Of a stretch of DNA of 64,000 nt, positions 61,323 to 64,000 are shown in pieces. Source of the DNA: Quillaja saponaria (taxonomy: Eukaryota; Streptophyta; Magnoliopsida; Fabales; Quillajaceae); assembly GCA_029379385.1 (NCBI GenBank), contig CM055605.1, positions 6,731,001 to 6,795,000 of the forward strand, in the 5' to 3' direction. Positions within the stretch are counted from its first letter, which is position 1, and each line of letters begins with the position of its first letter. Under the pieces are notes generated by a model, which saw only the letters and a program-made list of their open reading frames with translations, did no database searches and was not told the origin of the DNA. A program made the translations under genes and the position numbers.

Positions 61323-62567
61323 GCTTAACTATATTTTTAGTTCTTATAATTTAAATTTGAGTTTACTTTCACCTTTATAATTTTAATTGTTGCAATTGAG
61401 TCTCTCCTGTCAAAGTGTCATCTAAATTAACACTGATTTGGTGCCGTGGCTACTGGATTTGAGGTGGACAATACATGGCATAAATAGCTAATAGAAAATA
61501 GTCACGTGGCATATGAAAAATTTAAAACTCAATTTCAAGAAAAATAAGAATAATAATGTTAAATTATAAATATATTAAAACAAAATGAAAAAAATTATTC
61601 TCTCTTTTTCTCACTGCCACCATCATTCCTCCTAACTCAGACTCTACAATACAATTTCGTCCAAGATTTTCTCCCTTCCCTGCGCAAACCCCAAATCCCC
61701 TCCCTTAATTGAACCATTTCTTGTCGAGAACTATATTGTTGATAGGTGTACCCAGATCAAAAAGTCTTCCACCAAAATGCAAGTGAAGAAACGCAAAACC
61801 ATATCTGAAACCTCAAGCTTTATTGAAAATTTGTGTAAAAATGCTTGCTTTTTCTCATTCGAAGACTCACCAGACATAGAGAAAATCCCTCTTTGAATTT
61901 CTATCCCCAGTTACCCCGTGTCTCCACTTGGTCCCTGACACCTCTTGGCTCTGAAATTTGATGGGCAATTGAGACCTAAACCAATTTGGTCTCATCGACT
62001 TCCTTGGGGACTAGGACCTCCCTTAGGTTAGGGTTTCTAAAGCTTTTACTGAAGTTAGTGACGGTAGGATTTCAATCCTTTCACTCTTGCTCATTATTTT
62101 TCCAAAAATCTTTTTGGGGAAAGTCCAACAATTCAACATTTGTTAAATTATCCAATGATTTTGGGATAAAACCCACAACCTTGTTATTTGGAAGGTTAAT
62201 TAATGGTGGTTATGGAAGAGAAGAGGTATGGTGGCTATGATGGAATGGTGGTGGTGACGATGAAGAGAGAGAAAGAAAAAAATATTTAGTTTAAACTTTT
62301 TTTATAATTTTTTTCAATATTTAATATTTTTATAATTTAATTTTTATATATGTCACTTCCTATTTTTTATTGGTCATTTATGTCATACGTGTCCATCTCA
62401 TGTTCCATTAGCCATGTCATCACGTCGGTATTAAATTGGATGGCTTTTAATGGGAGGGACCCAATTGCATCAAATTAAAACTAGAAGGACCTAATTATAG
62501 CAATTGAAACTATAAAAATGAAAGTGAACTCAAATTTAAATTATAGGGACTAAAAGTGTAATTAAGC
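61323..62567. mobile_element. Non-autonomous DNA transposon with ~235-bp terminal inverted repeats (Pack-MULE-like)
   Basis: The left end starts GCTTAACTATATTTTTAG and the reverse complement of the right end GCTTAATTACACTTTTAG. The similarity runs on for about 235 bp: TTATAATTTAAATTTGAGTT against CTATAATTTAAATTTGAGTT, then GGCTACTGG against GGCTAATGG, then GGCATAAATAGCTAATAG against GACATAAATGACCAATAA. The arms are thus roughly 61323-61555 and 62330-62567. The interior (about 61600-62250) is clearly GC-richer than both arms and includes a purine-rich segment. No transposase is visible. Long TIRs around GC-richer unique DNA are typical of Mutator-like elements that captured host sequence. A 9-bp target duplication could not be confirmed. 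Confidence 0.7.
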
Positions 62568-62569
62568 AG

Positions 62570-63091
62570 CCTATAATAATTTATCTTGGTACATAATAAA
62601 CTATAAGAGGTGTTGAGAGATTTGGAGTGTTTTCATAAAATATAACAAAAGTTAATACCACATCAAAAAAAAAAAAAAAAGATAAGTAAACAAGTAAAGG
62701 ACATATATATGATAATGGATTTAAACCTATTAGCTTAAACTTTTTGATTCAAGTTTGTTTACTATCATGTATATATATATATATACAGTTAATGGACTTC
62801 TTCAACGCATTCCTCCCTCAATAATAAGTCACTGTCGAATCGATCTAGAACATCGATTAAACCTGACATGAAGAAGAGTATCATATGATATAAATGATTA
62901 ATTTTACATTTGAATACTGTTGAACCTACATCTATTTATGTCTAAGATTTCGCTCCATTACACCCCTTACAAACATGCATGTTGCATAAACAAACAATTC
63001 TTGTCATGAAAAATGAAAGAATAGACCAAGTTGCTATAAAGATTCTAAGTAATCGATATATTTCTTTGTAAATAATAAAAAAAATAAAAAA
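62570..63091. other. Spacer between the transposon and the second secreted-protein gene
   Basis: Contains an A-tract near 62665-62681 and a TA microsatellite near 62770-62784. No gene seen. Confidence 0.5.
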
Positions 63092-63352
63092 TTATACATT
63101 ATTATGTCTCTCATGACAAAGTTTCACACGTGCTTCCCAAAGAGCTTGATAATCAGAAAAAGAAAAATGTCTAAAAACTTTACAAAGCTGAGTGCAATAA
63201 TGGTAGCAATTTTCTCTTCCTACTAAGGTTCTTTTATCCGAAGAGAGAAAGTGGTCTGAATCATGGCTTAGATTGTGGTGGTGCAATTCAATAACAACAA
63301 AAAACAAGCACCAAGCCATGATCATTAACTGTGCAATTCTTATTACATCCAT
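63092..63352 (-). CDS. Small secreted cysteine-rich protein related to the gene at 60303-60725
   Basis: A single-exon frame of 86 aa. Residues about 5-22 (RIAQLMIMAWCLFFVVIE) form a signal peptide. One module follows a His/Ser-rich linker: C49-x3-C53-x3-C57, then FRHFSFSDYQALW, then C79. Aligned to the CX3C-X21-CX3C modules of the 140-aa neighbour, position 75, where the third Cys should be, is Arg. The extra Cys57 sits four residues after the second Cys. The total spacing is unchanged. Shared residues include FR, (F/Y)Q and L(F/W). It is a diverged paralogue in the same orientation. TATA-like motifs lie at 63409-63430. The ligand or function is unknown. Confidence 0.6.
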   Translation of the reverse strand: MDVIRIAQLMIMAWCLFFVVIELHHHNLSHDSDHFLSSDKRTLVGRENCYHYCTQLCKVFRHFSFSDYQALWEARVKLCHERHNNV

Positions 63353-63408
63353 GAATCTCCCTTCTCTTTAGGAAAATTTTATTACTTAGAAGTTTATGTT
63401 AAATCTTG

Positions 63409-63430
63409 ATTTATACTGTATATTTTATAT
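63409..63430 (-). promoter_or_regulatory. TATA-like motifs upstream of the 86-aa secreted-protein gene
   Basis: On the minus strand ATATAAAATA and GTATAAATC occur about 60-78 bp upstream of the start codon at 63352. Either could be the TATA box. Confidence 0.4.
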
Positions 63431-63439
63431 GCACGAGAG

Positions 63440-64000
63440 CTTGTTAAAGATTTAATTAAGATTATATGTTTGGCTGCAATTTCCATGAAAAATAGCTCCA
63501 AACTTTCTTGCATGGAAGAAGCTTTTTAACCAGTGAAAATAACATTTTCTTAATATATTTATGTCTAATTAGAAAGAAAGATTTTAATTACTCAAAAACA
63601 GGTTTTGGTTAAGCAAAAAGTTGCTTGCCTCTTGGCATGTATGAAAAATTGAGATTAAATAATTTATTCTTCCATTTAATTAAATTGACTTTTGATTGGA
63701 TATTAATTATACAGCTATTTGGTTTAGATTTTACAATAATTTTTGGTTTTAATCTTTTATCCAAAATTATTTTGATAATAACTATTATAATTTTTTAGTT
63801 CTCAAAAAATATTTTCGAGCTTTCAGAAACTTAAAAGCTGAAATTAAAAATATATTTAAATATATATATATATATAAAAGAAGCTCAAAGAAACTTTGAT
63901 GACTTTGTCCAATTTCAATATAAGTTATCCTTTTCTATTTTAGGTATATAAATTTGTCAAATCTTTCTCTCTCTTTTTTCTTATATATATATATATTTTT
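63440..64000. other. AT-rich end of the window
   Basis: No gene seen. TA microsatellites occur near 63859-63876 and 63982-63996. Confidence 0.5.

Overview
The window is nuclear DNA from a flowering plant, almost certainly a eudicot. It is AT-rich (very roughly two thirds A+T by eye). Its genes carry many short GT-AG introns and encode plant-specific proteins: a tau-class glutathione transferase, a chloroplast IF-2, a kinesin-14, an LRR receptor kinase and a proton pump-interactor. Long AT-rich intergenic stretches hold simple repeats and transposon relics. All gene models were built by hand from reading frames, splice sites and remembered protein families. No alignment or database search was run.

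Layout. 1-2064: AT-rich flank. 2065-6646 (+): a 7-exon nucleotide-sugar/triose-phosphate translocator-type membrane transporter. 8940-12609 (+): a decayed ubiquitin-specific protease of the Arabidopsis UBP25 type, with its Cys box missing and with stops and a frameshift, but with several clean splice sites. An inverted-repeat element sits in one of its introns. 17510-23676 (-): a proton pump-interactor with a C-terminal membrane anchor and an unusually long, acidic, internally repeated N-terminal region. 24.2-33 kb: gene-poor DNA with repeats, a U6 snRNA relic, a LINE relic and two related small exons. 33375-34230 (+): tau-class GST with an as-1-type element upstream. 35892-39551 (-): LRR receptor-like kinase. 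39.6-43.1 kb: AT-rich DNA with two related fold-back elements. 43188-48361 (-): 17-exon kinesin-14. 49770-58492 (-): 12-exon chloroplast translation initiation factor IF-2. 60303-60725 and 63092-63352 (both -): two small secreted cysteine-rich proteins. A long-TIR, Pack-MULE-like element (61323-62567) lies between them.

Relationships. From memory, Arabidopsis has a UBP25 gene (At3g14400) next to a transporter of this type (At3g14410). It also has tau GSTs, a chloroplast IF-2 and an LRR-RLK of this type clustered at At1g17170-At1g17230. The window therefore appears to join two ancestral gene neighbourhoods. The genes do not form one pathway.

Most interesting: (1) the pair of secreted proteins built from a CX3C-X21-CX3C module, exactly duplicated in one and with one Cys moved in the other; (2) the repeat-expanded N-terminus of the proton pump-interactor; (3) two probable GC-AG introns in unrelated genes; (4) the dying UBP25-like gene; (5) the long-TIR element between the two secreted-protein genes.
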